NCBI GenBank assembly: GCA_964036155.1
Contig: OZ038422.1
Location: 30,589,201-30,653,200, forward strand
DNA length: 64,000 nt
Direction of reading: 5' to 3'
Source of the DNA: Diploscapter coronatus
Lineage: Eukaryota > Nematoda > Chromadorea > Rhabditida > Rhabditidae
The notes beneath the pieces were generated by a model. It ran no database searches. It saw only the letters and a list, made by a program, of their open reading frames with translations, and was not told where the DNA came from. The first letter of the stretch is position 1. Every line of letters starts with the position of its first letter. Both the position numbers and the translations under genes were made by a program. This document shows positions 1-11,325 of the stretch, in pieces.

Positions 1-1398
1 AGTTTGTCATATGAAAATGGAAGATCAAATCTGAGCCAGGAATGATGTCATTTTATGGTCGATTCAATCAAGAAGAAACCCTCTGAAGATCTGCTTATGA
101 CGAGAGAAGAACAAGAACAGATCAAGAAGCACTGCTAATGATCCAACCATTCGCGTAACATTTCACAATGTCACGATCATACTAAAATTTAAAAATTTTT
201 TTTAAAAAATCAAATAAAATTCAATGCAACAAAAATGAAATCAACCTTTGGTCGAATTTCCAACAGGAAAGTATTTTGGATTTCGGCGATTCGCTTTTTT
301 CGTACAAATACACGATAAAATACGCTGTCGTCGGATTGCATCATGCATGAACAAAAATACGAGAATGAAAATGGTTACGGTAGACGCGGAATGCGCAATG
401 TGCGCGTTGCAAAATGCACACGAACAATAGTCTCTCATAACGGCGCAGGGGATTATCGTTGCGCCAAAAGAGCCAAAGGAGGAATGGACAATGAATCAGA
501 ACAGCGCGGGGAGAAAGGCTGAAAAGAGTGGGAAAAACAGTCCATCAAAAGAGCATGAATCGAGCCTGCGGGAGCACGTTCGCCCACACGCACTCAGCAA
601 AGCTGATTTAGGCATTAGAATTTAGAAGAAGACTGGAAACTCGACGAATTCGAAAATATTAACGGAAATCGGAAATGACGTCATGCAAAAATAAACACGA
701 TAGTTTTTGAGGCAAAAAATTAATACTGTAAATAAAAACCACCAATCGATAACTTCTAATCGATAAATTAGAAGCTGATTGAAGAAAAAGATAGAAAGAT
801 ACTGTCTATAAGAGGAAAGAAACGGTCAGAGGGCTCGAGAGAAGCAGAAATACCACGAGAGATAATGAGCTACAGAAAGACGGAGAGAGTGAAAACAAAC
901 AGCCTCCCTACCCGTCCTCAGCAACTCAGCGATTTCTCCCACTCCTCGATTTGGACTAACGTCTGACAGATTAGGAAAGACACAGTCCGGTGCTCTGTCT
1001 TTCCTTCTCTATTCTCTCATTCATTTTCTCCATCTATAGTCACTGGGCGCACCCCACCCTTTCTGACTCACAGAGCTTCTGCTCTGCTGAACCTAGAGAT
1101 ACAACGACCTGCTCACAGAGGCTATTCTCTAAGACTGAGAGACAGTGCGTAAACTTACAGCTTACACGTCAACACAGTCAAATTGTTCTATGGATGATTA
1201 CAATCGAAGCATAATGCAGTAATTTGCGATAACAACTAACGATATAATTTACTCTTTCACACTTCCACTCATAATGATTTTTAATGCATGTTAGTTTGAT
1301 AGTTACTACAAAACTTTGAAATAAAAAGATTTATTATATTTTTTAGAAATAATACAGCAAGAATAATGTGAATATTGAAACAATTTAGTAATAAAATT
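1..1398. other. Intergenic, no gene recognised
   Basis: No ORF here shows a recognisable family, signal peptide or coherent exon chain. Short open frames exist near 250-430 and 990-1210 but look like chance. The stretch at about 830-1180 is rich in CTCTC/GAGAG-type words and could be promoter or 5' flank of something outside the window. The last 300 bases or so are AT-rich 3' flank of the minus-strand gene that ends at 1399. Confidence 0.5.
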
Positions 1399-4300
1399 TT
1401 ATGAGAATAATCTTCCAAAGAGTCCTTTATTCATATTTTGGAAGGAGGTGAAGTCTTTCACTGTCTCCTTATATTCTGATTTCTTGAGTTGTTGGTCAGA
1501 GTCTTTGAAAATCGGCGTGATATTCTTTCCAGTTAGAGGTAATGACTGTAGATCCTTTCGAATGTTGTCAATATCACTTTGTTTGATTAGTCTATCCTTA
1601 TTCATGGCTTGTATGTTCTTGGTTCTTTTATCGATATATTGTCTTTGGAGTTCTTTGATCAGAGTGACTTTTTCCATTAGCTCTGCATCCCTTGTCGCTT
1701 CGGCACGTCGCTGTGCTTCATCGATGCGTATCTCAAAGTGTTCCTCGATTGAATCCCTAAATGGCATCAGAGAGCATTCCTTCGAATACGCGCCAAGTTT
1801 CGCACATGCGTCATTAATTTTCTCCTGTTCAGTTTTGAATTGTTTAACCTGATACTTGAGTTGATGCACTTTACGACTAGTTTGAATGTTATCAGTTATA
1901 TCGATAAGCTGCTTTGCAAGTCCAGGCATCACCAAATGTAGTTGATGCAAGATGATTGTTTGTTTCATCTCATATGGTTGTATGCTATTTCCTAAGCTAT
2001 TAATTAGGCGGCTTAACTCTTTCACAGACGATTTCCATTGTTTTTCGAGATCTTCGTGTTTCTTCTTATCGCATTTGCTGCCTTTGCGAATAAAATTTAA
2101 GAGCAAATCCGCAACTGAGTCGATAAAATATGCTGCGCTTTGGTTGATCGCAAAGTTCAACTTTTGGTTTGCTGAAGTTAGTTCTTTTGAAAATTGATTT
2201 AACAATGCTTTAGAATTTCTCGATTGAGACGGAACTTCGCTGTTATCTGTATAACAATAGAGAATATTTGATCTTGCAGATATATGAATTCTTGAAAGTA
2301 GTTCGCAGATGCCATTCTTCAAAAATGTGAGTTGCTTCTGGTTAGTTTGCTTCAATAAAATGCATACCCCATGAATTTTTTGAATGTTTTGTAGATAGCA
2401 TAATACTGACGAAAATATTTCTTCATTGATATGCGAGTCTTGATTAAAAACATTTTGTGGCATATTAATGAGACGAACTTTATGCTTGCCAACAGTAAAC
2501 AAGTAGCTATGTGGTTTGGTAATTGTCGATTTTGACGGAATTAGGCATATTTGCTCCCCACGTTCAGCTTTTTCTAATGTCGGATATACGAGATAGTTTG
2601 CACAGCTATTTATCCATGATGAATTATTAATATCAGTTTCCCCAAAAATGATGAGATTGATTGTGGTATCCACGGAATTATTGTTGACAACAAATCGAGA
2701 ATCTGGCACTGATGTGTTATTCGATATTTTTATTTGAGCAACATCTTCTTCAAATGTTTCACTGACATTTGTATTCTTTCGAACAGTATTACCACCGTCT
2801 TGCGGGATTCTCGGTATAATTTTGCTATTCACATATCTTTCGTACATATCAATGCAGTCATAATCACCATCATCGAAGTGACAAATTCGATTTCCCATCG
2901 GGACCTTCGCATCCACTGATACGTTCGGATTGGCATTGATATCGGCCAAAAAGCACGGCAATTTCTTCTGTTCGATAAGTATATCAAAATAATGCATATT
3001 TTCATTTTTTCCTTCCAGTTGATCCCAGGAAAGGAAGAATACATTGCATTCTTTGATTCGTTTCTTTGAATAGGTTGTATGTAGTGACTGATCTTTGCCA
3101 ACATAAATAACTTCACGCTCAACCAACCCCGAAATATAGTCGAGTTTTTCTCGTATTCTTGACATGCTGGTTATGAACTTAATAACATTTGCTCGAGACT
3201 CTTTGCCCTGATTGTACACTTTGTGAAATGTGTTGAGCTTTTCTGAATCAACTTTCCCATATCGAACCGCAATGATGGCTTTCTTCAATTCACCGCTCAT
3301 AGCCAATCGCGATCTTTGAATGAATTGCTTGTATTCGTTGACTTGTTTGATGTCAGCATCGGAAATGGAGAATTTGTTCTTCTGCACGTATTCATCCAGG
3401 TCGTTTAGTTCTCGCTGGCTTTGATTTAGTTCATCAAAAATCTGTATGATATCATCAACAATGACTTCATTGATTTGTTGGATGATTTTGTTGGTCGAAT
3501 AGTCTATTTTGTATTCTGATATAAAATCTGCTAACGATTGAAGGGTATATTCGATCGGAACTCCTTTCCCACCGTTGGCTTTACCGATTAAACTAGGCAG
3601 ATTCCTCATGAATTTCACCGCTTCGGCAACCGACTGTGGCAGTTCCAAATTACCAAGTTGCGCATCAATGTAGAACTTTAGGTTGATATTTTCCATGTTT
3701 AGCGAGCTATTTTTTTGATATTCGATTTTTCCATCTATACAAGCATCTATGAGCATTTTCAAATATTTCTTTAATTCGGGCTAAATTAATTTATTAAGAT
3801 CCTAGATTAGAAACTTCATAAAATAAAAAGAAGCAATTACTTGAATTTTTCCTTCGATATCTAATTTGGTTTTCTTTTCGTTCTTATCGTGCGTATATTT
3901 AAATTCAACTATTGCCACGGCCCCATATAAAATTGCCGTAATAACATGTGTTGCGTCTTTTTTAATTTCTCCATGTTTTGCTAGTATCTTTCTTAATGAT
4001 TCCTTATGAGTTTTAATCGATTCATGCTGAAACAAAAATTTGATGTTTTATTTTTGAAGCGTTATATCCTACTTTTGTGGTTATCATGTAAACTAGTGAG
4101 ATAGTGATTTCCTTTCCTGTCTTACTTTTTGGCTTCAAGAAGCCGGCATGACCATTTAGGGGCACATATTCACCCAAAATGCTCAGCTAAACGTATTTTC
4201 ATTTCAATAGTTTAAACGTGGCTGATTTTGAAGGTAGAAAAATTATTATACGAAATTTCAGTACTATTTGTACAGGGTCTACCAAGTATTTTTTCTTAAT

Positions 4301-6138
4301 TTTGTCATGGAATAAGTATCTTATTTTTCATCGAAATCAGATCCGGACTTTTTAACAGGTAGTTAGAGCTTGGACAATTTTCTGGATAAATTTGTGGATC
4401 GAGACGAATTACTTGGCCCCCTACAATCACCTGTTTTCTAAAGAGTACATTTTTGGTATAAGTACGACAAAATGCGTCACAAAATGGGCAAAATTTTACC
4501 ATTTTTTATGCGGTTTTCTGCATTAGGTACTCAGAGTCTATACAATAACCGAAAAAATAAATTTAATTTAAAACCACCCATCATAACTTATACAGCCATC
4601 TGTTTCCTGAAGGGTGAAATTTCAGCGAAAAACATCAAAAATTCAAAAGTGATTAAACCGGATCAAAAGTGGCATCATTCGATAGATAATTTTATTTTGA
4701 GTAACTTTTGTGAAACAGTACCCGAAAATTTTCACTCTGAAAATTTCCAGAATTAATTTTAGGTTATATACTATTCTTCTGGCAAAAAAATTGAATTTCA
4801 CCCTTCAGGAAACAGATGGCTGTATAAATTATGATGGGTGGTTTTAAATTAAATTTATTTTTTCGGTTATTGTATAGACTCTGAGTACCTAATGCAGAAA
4901 ACCGCATAAAAAATGGTAAAATTTTGCCCATTTTGTGACGCATTTTGTCGTACTTATACCAAAAATGTACTCTTTAGAAAACAGGTGATTGTAGGGGGCC
5001 AAGTAATTCGTCTCGATCCACAAATTTATCCAGAAAATTGTCCAAGCTCTAACTACCTGTTAAAAAGTCCGGATCTGATTTCGATGAAAAATAAGATACT
5101 TATTCCATGACAAAATTAAGAAAAAATACTTGGTAGACCCTATATATTGTCGAAATATTTAAAGTGCAGAAAATTTTTAAAAATATTTAACAAGGAGCGT
5201 GAACAGTATGTACAACGGATCTTGCTCAAAATTGATAGGAAAGTCAATTCGAGCACGCTGATAACGAATATCATGTTGAAAAGTGCCCACCGTGCATCCT
5301 GATTCCAGGAATTGATTTCGAAGTTTTTCATCTTATTCCTTGCTGATACAACGAATAATGATAATATCAATGCTCATTTCGCGATGTAAGCAAATTTTGC
5401 AATTGAATTTTTACAAAGTAAAGAAGCAAATTTTGATGAAAAATTCTGAAAACAGCGAGCATGGTTAGCACTCTTCAACATGATATTCGTTATAACTTAT
5501 AAGCGTACTTGAATTGACTTTCCTATAAATTTTAAGCAAGATCCGTTATACACATGATTCACGTTCTTTGTAAAGGATAGAAAATTTTTGGAATAATCTT
5601 ACATGATAACTTGTTAGATATCTTACTTTCAAATCCGCTGACAAATTTAGTCCCTTGTATTTCTCTTTGATGGTATCTTCATACACATATTCGCATGTTG
5701 TTCCCGCCTTGGGTGATGAATCAAAAGCATCCTGTGGTATATCATCTGTGAACAAATTTTGACCACAGCAATTATCGATGTGGACATCGTAGAGTTCTCC
5801 CAGTTTAGCCATTCTTCCGAGAGCTTGCCTCGTAATCGTCATCTCATTTCGAATTCTAAATGAATTTTAGCATCATCGCGATTATAATTTTTCGTTAAAA
5901 ATGTTATATATAACATTTTAAACCAGATTTATCTCCTCCATTCTGTTTATTACTTATGCGTTTTTAATCATTCTCTTGCTAATTTTGAAGAGCTAGAACT
6001 TACGTTGATATTGTATTAGATAGTGGTTTATCTGAAGAACTGCCTTTATTTTTCTAAAAATACAATAATTGAATAATTCTTCATATTCAAATAATAGACA
6101 ATAATTGTACTCACCGAATCCTTTTTGAAACGATTCAT
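1399..6138 (-). CDS. Stonustoxin/MACPF-like protein with degenerate GTPase P-loop
   Basis: I assemble six coding exons: 6115-6138, 6004-6053, 5627-5855, 4073-4186, 3842-4034 and 1399-3780. All have canonical splice sites and the frame stays open for about 994 residues. The N-terminus matches the SNTX/verrucotoxin-type MACPF-like domain: ALGRMAKLGELYD, then a beta stretch ending LNLSADLK, then ATHVITAILYGA near residues 164-175. A long helical linker follows. Near residue 580 there is a GTPase-like start, INLIIFGETDINNSSW, where a functional P-loop would read GETGxGKST. The Lys and paired Gly are lost, so nucleotide binding is doubtful. The C-terminal third is Lys/Glu-rich coiled coil. There is no signal peptide, so it is probably intracellular. 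In other animals the family comprises both fish-venom subunits and widespread non-venom cytosolic proteins; the latter is the better reading here. The third intron carries a foldback transposon. The function in nematodes is unknown to me. Confidence 0.72.
4273..5142. mobile_element. 870-bp foldback element (MITE) with TA flanks
   Basis: Two arms of about 348 bp (4274-4621 and 4794-5141) are inverted copies with essentially one visible mismatch, around a spacer of about 172 bp. The ends read AGGGTCTACCAAG inward from both sides, and TA dinucleotides at 4271-4272 and 5143-5144 flank the element. TA target duplication with a CAGGG-type end suggests a Tc1/mariner-type non-autonomous element. The near-identity of the arms implies a recent insertion or gene conversion. 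It lies inside the third intron of the MACPF-like gene, and the coding frame is preserved across the intron. The same 65-residue open frame appears in both arms only because the arms are copies. Confidence 0.85.
5160..5590. repeat. Imperfect inverted duplication with exon-like content
   Basis: A block at about 5190-5340 is repeated in inverted orientation at about 5440-5575. The best-conserved core is the stretch GGATCTTGCTC...AATATCATGTTGAA (5217-5281 against 5477-5548). On the minus strand the left copy has an open frame with ordinary protein composition, including FQHDIRYQRARIDFPINF. The right copy is interrupted. It sits in the same intron as the foldback element, next to its right end. 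It may be an older transposon end or a duplicated, decayed exon. I do not recognise the encoded fragment. Confidence 0.45.
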
Positions 6139-7845
6139 TCTTGCTCAATCAATCTATGGCAAAGATTATAGAAAATTCTGAAAATTACGTTTTTCATTAA
6201 AATAAAATAGTTGAGTTGATAGTATTATCACGATTAGTAATAAATTTTCAATAAATAAGCATTGTAAAATAGATTTATCAAAATAATATGCATGAATGGT
6301 TATTAATTTTCATTAACAATTCTATTAACGAATTTTGTCAATCAATTATCAATCAAATTCGAATTCAAATTTATTTTAAATGACTGAGTACTTGAGGCGA
6401 GATAAAAATAAGCATATTTCTTTCCCTCTCTTCCTGTGAGCCTCGGACGCGCGAGAGAGTCAAGCATTTGTTTATTAGGTGATTTCTTTCTTTCCTTCCA
6501 TTTTTTTCGTTTTTAAGGGCAATTATCAATAATTAATCAGGTAATTTTTGGTTAATATCGGTATCGATAGAGGAAAATAGTTGTCAAGTGCTTGCTACGA
6601 AAATTCCGTTATAAATTTGATGGAAAAGCAAAGAAAATAAAAAGAATCGCCAAATGAATAAATATCGTCAGCACGCATTCGAAATCATAAAAAAGGAAAG
6701 AAAGAAAGACTCCTTTTATCTCGTCTTAAATAGCCAACCATTCACAATAGACGTTGCTCAGAAATTTTATCAATTCCCTAAAATGATTGGAAAAGTTTGC
6801 ATGAGATTATAAGCCCATTGTTATTTCACTTCTTATCAAAGCATTTTGTCATAAAATGCAAAACTCGGGATAATTTTACAACATTTAAGCTTCTTGCGTT
6901 TAAAAGACTGAGAAAACGCGAATAAATTGTTGAAAACAATTTTACTTATTTTATTATTGCATAAAAGAAATCCGGTTAGAGTAGTTCAAAACATAAAATA
7001 TAATACAACCAAATAAATATATTTGATACTAAACTAATGACAATTGGAATGATTTGAATAAAATCTTAGACAGAATCACTTGACGTTAATAGATGTCAGA
7101 AAGTATGAATATATTTTTAAGCAGAGAACCATTAAATGATTCATAAGCTAAATTTGTATTCTTTTTTTGCTTAACCTTCATCAAATGCGTTATAAGGGCC
7201 AAGTGGATAATCGCTGCAGATTTTTGAAATAGAAAAATGAATTAATTTAACGGCATAAGTGGATATATAATCCTTAAAATCACCGTACTTTTCTATCATC
7301 TGATCGAGTTTTCCACATCGAAATAAGCATAGGAATAATGAATATTGTATAAATAGTTACTAGAAATATCATAGATTCAGTTTCGTATGTCAAATGGTTG
7401 TAAATTGAATCGCTAAAGTAATTCCGTATGATTGTTATATTTAGGAAGTTTTATGTTTCACATAAATTCATGCTCAAAATATTCTGATGAATTCAATTTG
7501 CATGTCATAATATTATGCTTGGATATTTTTTTTATTTAAAATGCTATACGAAAAAACTAACTAACATAAAATGAAAACTTTGACTTTTGCTCTTGCCTCA
7601 TTTTAAATACAACTCAACGTTACGATTTTTTATGTCTAGAACGATATTTTTAGCAGGTTCATTTTTTCAATTAGTCAACTTCATCATGAATAAGCTATTT
7701 TTGCGAGACACAAAAAGTTAGAAATTCGGACAAAAGTTTATTATTTTGAGACGATTGCAATTATAACTTTAACAAAAATTGAATAGTTTATTATACCAAA
7801 ACGTAAATGATCTTGAGATAAAGCGTGAAATCTCAAAAACTCCGT
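6139..7845. other. Intergenic, AT-rich, no gene seen
   Basis: This lies between the 5' end of the MACPF-like gene and the 3' end of paralogue A. I find no exon chain, signal peptide or RNA gene. The part next to 6139 should contain the promoter of the MACPF-like gene; a less AT-rich patch sits near 6430-6470. Confidence 0.5.
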
Positions 7846-10767
7846 TTATCTCAATAAAAATGTGCAAATAATTGTCAAAACAATGAAAACATTTATCGAC
7901 GAGATTCGATTTTTCGAATTTGCTCCTTCAAAGATGTCATCTTCAGCGAACTCGTAATATACATTATCGTTGACGGCTACGAAAGTGTACACCGGCGACG
8001 ATGTTAGCGACATACCACTAACCGTGCCATTCTCACTAAATTTGACGTTTTCTTATTGGCAACTTCGAGATACGGTAACTTCGATGCACCATTAACTATT
8101 TAAAAAATATTTTGAGTAGATATTTGGAAATCACACGACAGTATAACATATAGCATATGCAAAATAGTACAGCTAGACAAGAGGGAGGAAGGTATGTCTC
8201 GCATATGTTATCTCGCTTATGTCATGTGGTTTTCAGGTTGCCGTTTTAGTTTTCTTCGAATTATAATCCCAAATGCTGTTTACGTGATTTTGGCGACCAA
8301 ATCCTTGTTCGGAAAATCATATCCGACGATTTCTGGGATGCCTTTGTAGACCAACAATGTCGCGCCTCGATTCAGTTGTACCTAATATTCTTTTATATAT
8401 TTTTAAAGCTAGACAAATTATCATTAAATGTGGGAATTTTTTCCCGATTTGATCATAATAATTGGCAAATTGAGCATCAAAAATTTGATGTATGACTTCA
8501 TACATTTTGCCTCCACGATAAAAACTTACGTAGTTCAAGCGCTTCTGGTTCGTCCCTTGGAAATTGACAAAATGAACTGTGGCAAGGAATCGGGCCAGGG
8601 AAAAGACGGTATTGTATTGGTCGAATGCGATATTAAATATCAGATCATTTGGAAGGGCGAGGCCGTAATTATAAAGGAAGTATCGGAAGTCGACTGAAAG
8701 TCAATCGTAGTCTTTTTCAATATTTAGTCATTACAGAATAATATTTTGATAATATAATTGAAAAATATAGGGAAAATGCGTGGAGAAAATTAATGTTTTT
8801 ATCATTCTCATTACATTACCAAGAATAATTTATGCTTTTTCTTATAACAACGATTTAATATTATAATTTTTATTATATTTTGAATCAAGCATACTTTGAG
8901 GCGCGTAGAAATAGATTTGGGCAAACATTTGTGGGATGTATTTCTGATAGACCGTAAATGAAGTGACCGGATCCATTGGCAGGTATTTATTATAGCCATA
9001 GCCAGCAAATGTTTTTAAGCTAAAATTATAAACATTTAGACAAAAGTTGTATTTTTCAGGTCTATGTATTGAAATGATTTGAGAGTTTTAGAAACCAGGC
9101 AGTAATCGTTTAAAAATAAAAGATGAATAAAATTCACATCAACTCTGCTATCTTTTGCATCTAGCTGAATTGAATGATAACTCATTCTCTAACATTTCAA
9201 ATTTCCACTTATTTAATTATTATTCATTTTCAACGCTCTCATTTCATGTATAAATACAAAATATATAGTAGTATCCAAAATGCGAATTTAGCAATATTTG
9301 AGTAGTTCGATTTAAAATTAATTCGTTCGATGCTAATTTAATGTAAACTATTAATATTTAGAGAACCATACCATCCTTGATATCCATTTTCGCGATAAAA
9401 TAATATGCTACAGCAATAAGGGGTTAGATCGTCATGATTTTTGGCAACTCGAGATTCATCGCATTGGAAGAACAACAGCAATCGACTGCTTGATGAATTA
9501 ACAGTAGCTAAATTATTCTAATGTTCCCAAAATAAGACAATCAGATATTGTAGATGATCGACCAAACGAGAAGATAAATGAAAGAGATTTTTGTTCTACG
9601 GAAATTGGCCCTTTATATTTAAGCTTACTACACTTAAATGATCTAAGGAATCATTTGAAGTTATTCAACAAGTATTTTAGCATAATTGATCAGTCGTTGA
9701 CCATGTCTAACCTAATGAAACTTTAGTAGTCGTGTTTGCCACTGTTTTCGAAGCATCATACAAATATCCTTCGCCAACATTGAGCTGTATTTCTGGAGCG
9801 CTCGTATTTACTGAAAACTCATTTGTTTCTGCGCTATGGATTAGAATTAGAAGTGTAAATCTCTATTTAGAACAAAATTGACAGATTGGTAAAAAATCAA
9901 CTCGAAAAGAGATAACGTTAGTAATGCGGTAACGCTTGAAATTTTATAAAGTGAAAGAGGAAATAGTCGCCCTATCATTTCCTATACTATAATATTTCAT
10001 GAGTTACTGCACTGTTACGTTACTACTTTTTCAAATTACAGTAAAATATTCAATATCGCCTTTTCTTAGATTATTAAAACTAACCCCTATCTGTGGTAAT
10101 AATCAACGATACGGTTGAATTCCGGACATAATTGTTGGTATCGTCTAGTGAAACTGTCATAGGCATAGGACGAGGGGGAATCTCTATTCTTTTCATAGTT
10201 GATGGCAATCTAAATAAAAATGCAACAATATTCTCGACAAAATTTCTAAGAAATATGAAATGAACATAATGTAGAAATTTTTAACTCTAATTTTTTCAAA
10301 TCTTTTCAACGTATAAAATCGCTGCCAAGACGGTTTTAATTTATTACAATAAAGTTTGTATTAATAGTTCATACTTTTTTCCGACAGGATTTGAATTATT
10401 ACTCCGATTATACATAATAGTGTCAGTCATATCGATATGGACATCCGCATTATCGTATTCCACCGTTAAGTATATGATGCAACCACCAGTAGGGTTTAGC
10501 TAAACTAGCTTCATTTCATTTTTGATGCATCAAATCAAAAACTATTTTCTAAAGGAAATTAAAACTTACATAAATACTATATGTATCAACCGAACTATTA
10601 TAATTGAAATCTAATGTTTTATTATACCCATAAGGTATAGTGATATTTGTTTGATTGAACCCACAATTGGCTAAACCTGGTATTATTAATGAAATCAAAG
10701 ACAAAAATTTACCTAGTTCAGGTGTTATAATAATGAATAAAGCGACAGATATCACATATCGAATCAT
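7846..10767 (-). CDS. Secreted, C-terminally anchored protein, paralogue A
   Basis: I assemble a multi-exon chain from ATG at 10767 to the stop at 7846. It begins with a signal peptide (MIRYVISVALFIIIT, exon 10713-10767). A domain follows with NCGFNQTNITIPYGYN and the pairs GGCIIYLTVEYDNAD, EIPPRPMPMTVSLDD and NSTVSLIITTD. Later exons encode a CDESRVAK...CC block, FTVYQKYIPQMFAQIYF and ATLLVYKGIPEIVGYDF. The C-terminus is hydrophobic (INVFIVLTIICTFLLR), suited to a GPI signal or a tail anchor. There are many N-glycosylation sequons. The last intron ends AATTTAG before TGAGAATGG, which removes an apparent in-frame stop. It is a clear paralogue of the next gene, exon for exon. The architecture is reminiscent of nematode CUB-like secreted proteins, but I cannot assign the family with confidence. 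Internal exon limits are approximate. Confidence 0.6.
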
Positions 10768-11325
10768 TATAGTGAAATTTTCAGGTAATTCCTAAAAATC
10801 GTTCATATACTCTCAAATATAAAATTATTTCATTTTTACTGGTCATATATTCGAATATATTTATAAAATGCTAAACCTCTAAACCACCTCCTCACTATGT
10901 AAATAGGCATTAATACAAATGCAAGCTGATAAAGCAATACGAGTGTTAGTCTTATGACGGAATAATTTCGAAAGCTGTCATTTTAATCCGACTGAGAACT
11001 GCACTGAAAAATCTGTGACTAATGCCAGGATTATTGGCATTTTAATACGCATTATTCGTACTTGCAACTAATGGGTACAAACTACAGTAATAGCATTGCC
11101 AAAATTCATTTTTATCATAACCAGCAAGATTTTGAATATATCAAATCAGTGGTGGTATAGTGCCAGCTTGTAAGCAAAGCATACCACCAATATATTTGAG
11201 GAGATAAATAAGATACGACTCATCATCGAAAGTTATAATAATAAGTTAAACATGTATTAAAATTCATTATTTTTTATATTAAATCTAACCACGAGTACAA
11301 TATTTGGCGCCTTTATTGTTCAAAT
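10768..11325. other. Intergenic between paralogues A and B
   Basis: This stretch of about 560 bases separates the start of A from the stop of B, both on the minus strand. It should hold the promoter of A. A TGATAAAG word occurs near 10927, the type of site bound by intestinal GATA factors in nematodes; that reading is speculative. No gene is seen. Confidence 0.4.

Noticed and set aside
241..1214. Open frames on both strands near the left edge
   Set aside because: They overlap on opposite strands and have no signal peptide, domain or splice pattern.
4305..5110. Two identical 65-residue open frames in opposite orientation
   Set aside because: They are the same frame read in each arm of the foldback element; no family, no splice context, so not a gene.
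5140..5370. 76-residue minus-strand open frame with hydrophobic middle
   Set aside because: A different frame of the same block reads more protein-like, and the block has an inverted decayed copy; treated as a repeat.
8427..8538. Minus-strand frame reading through the end of a paralogue A exon
   Set aside because: The GTAAGT donor at about 8529 and comparison with paralogue B show this is intron.
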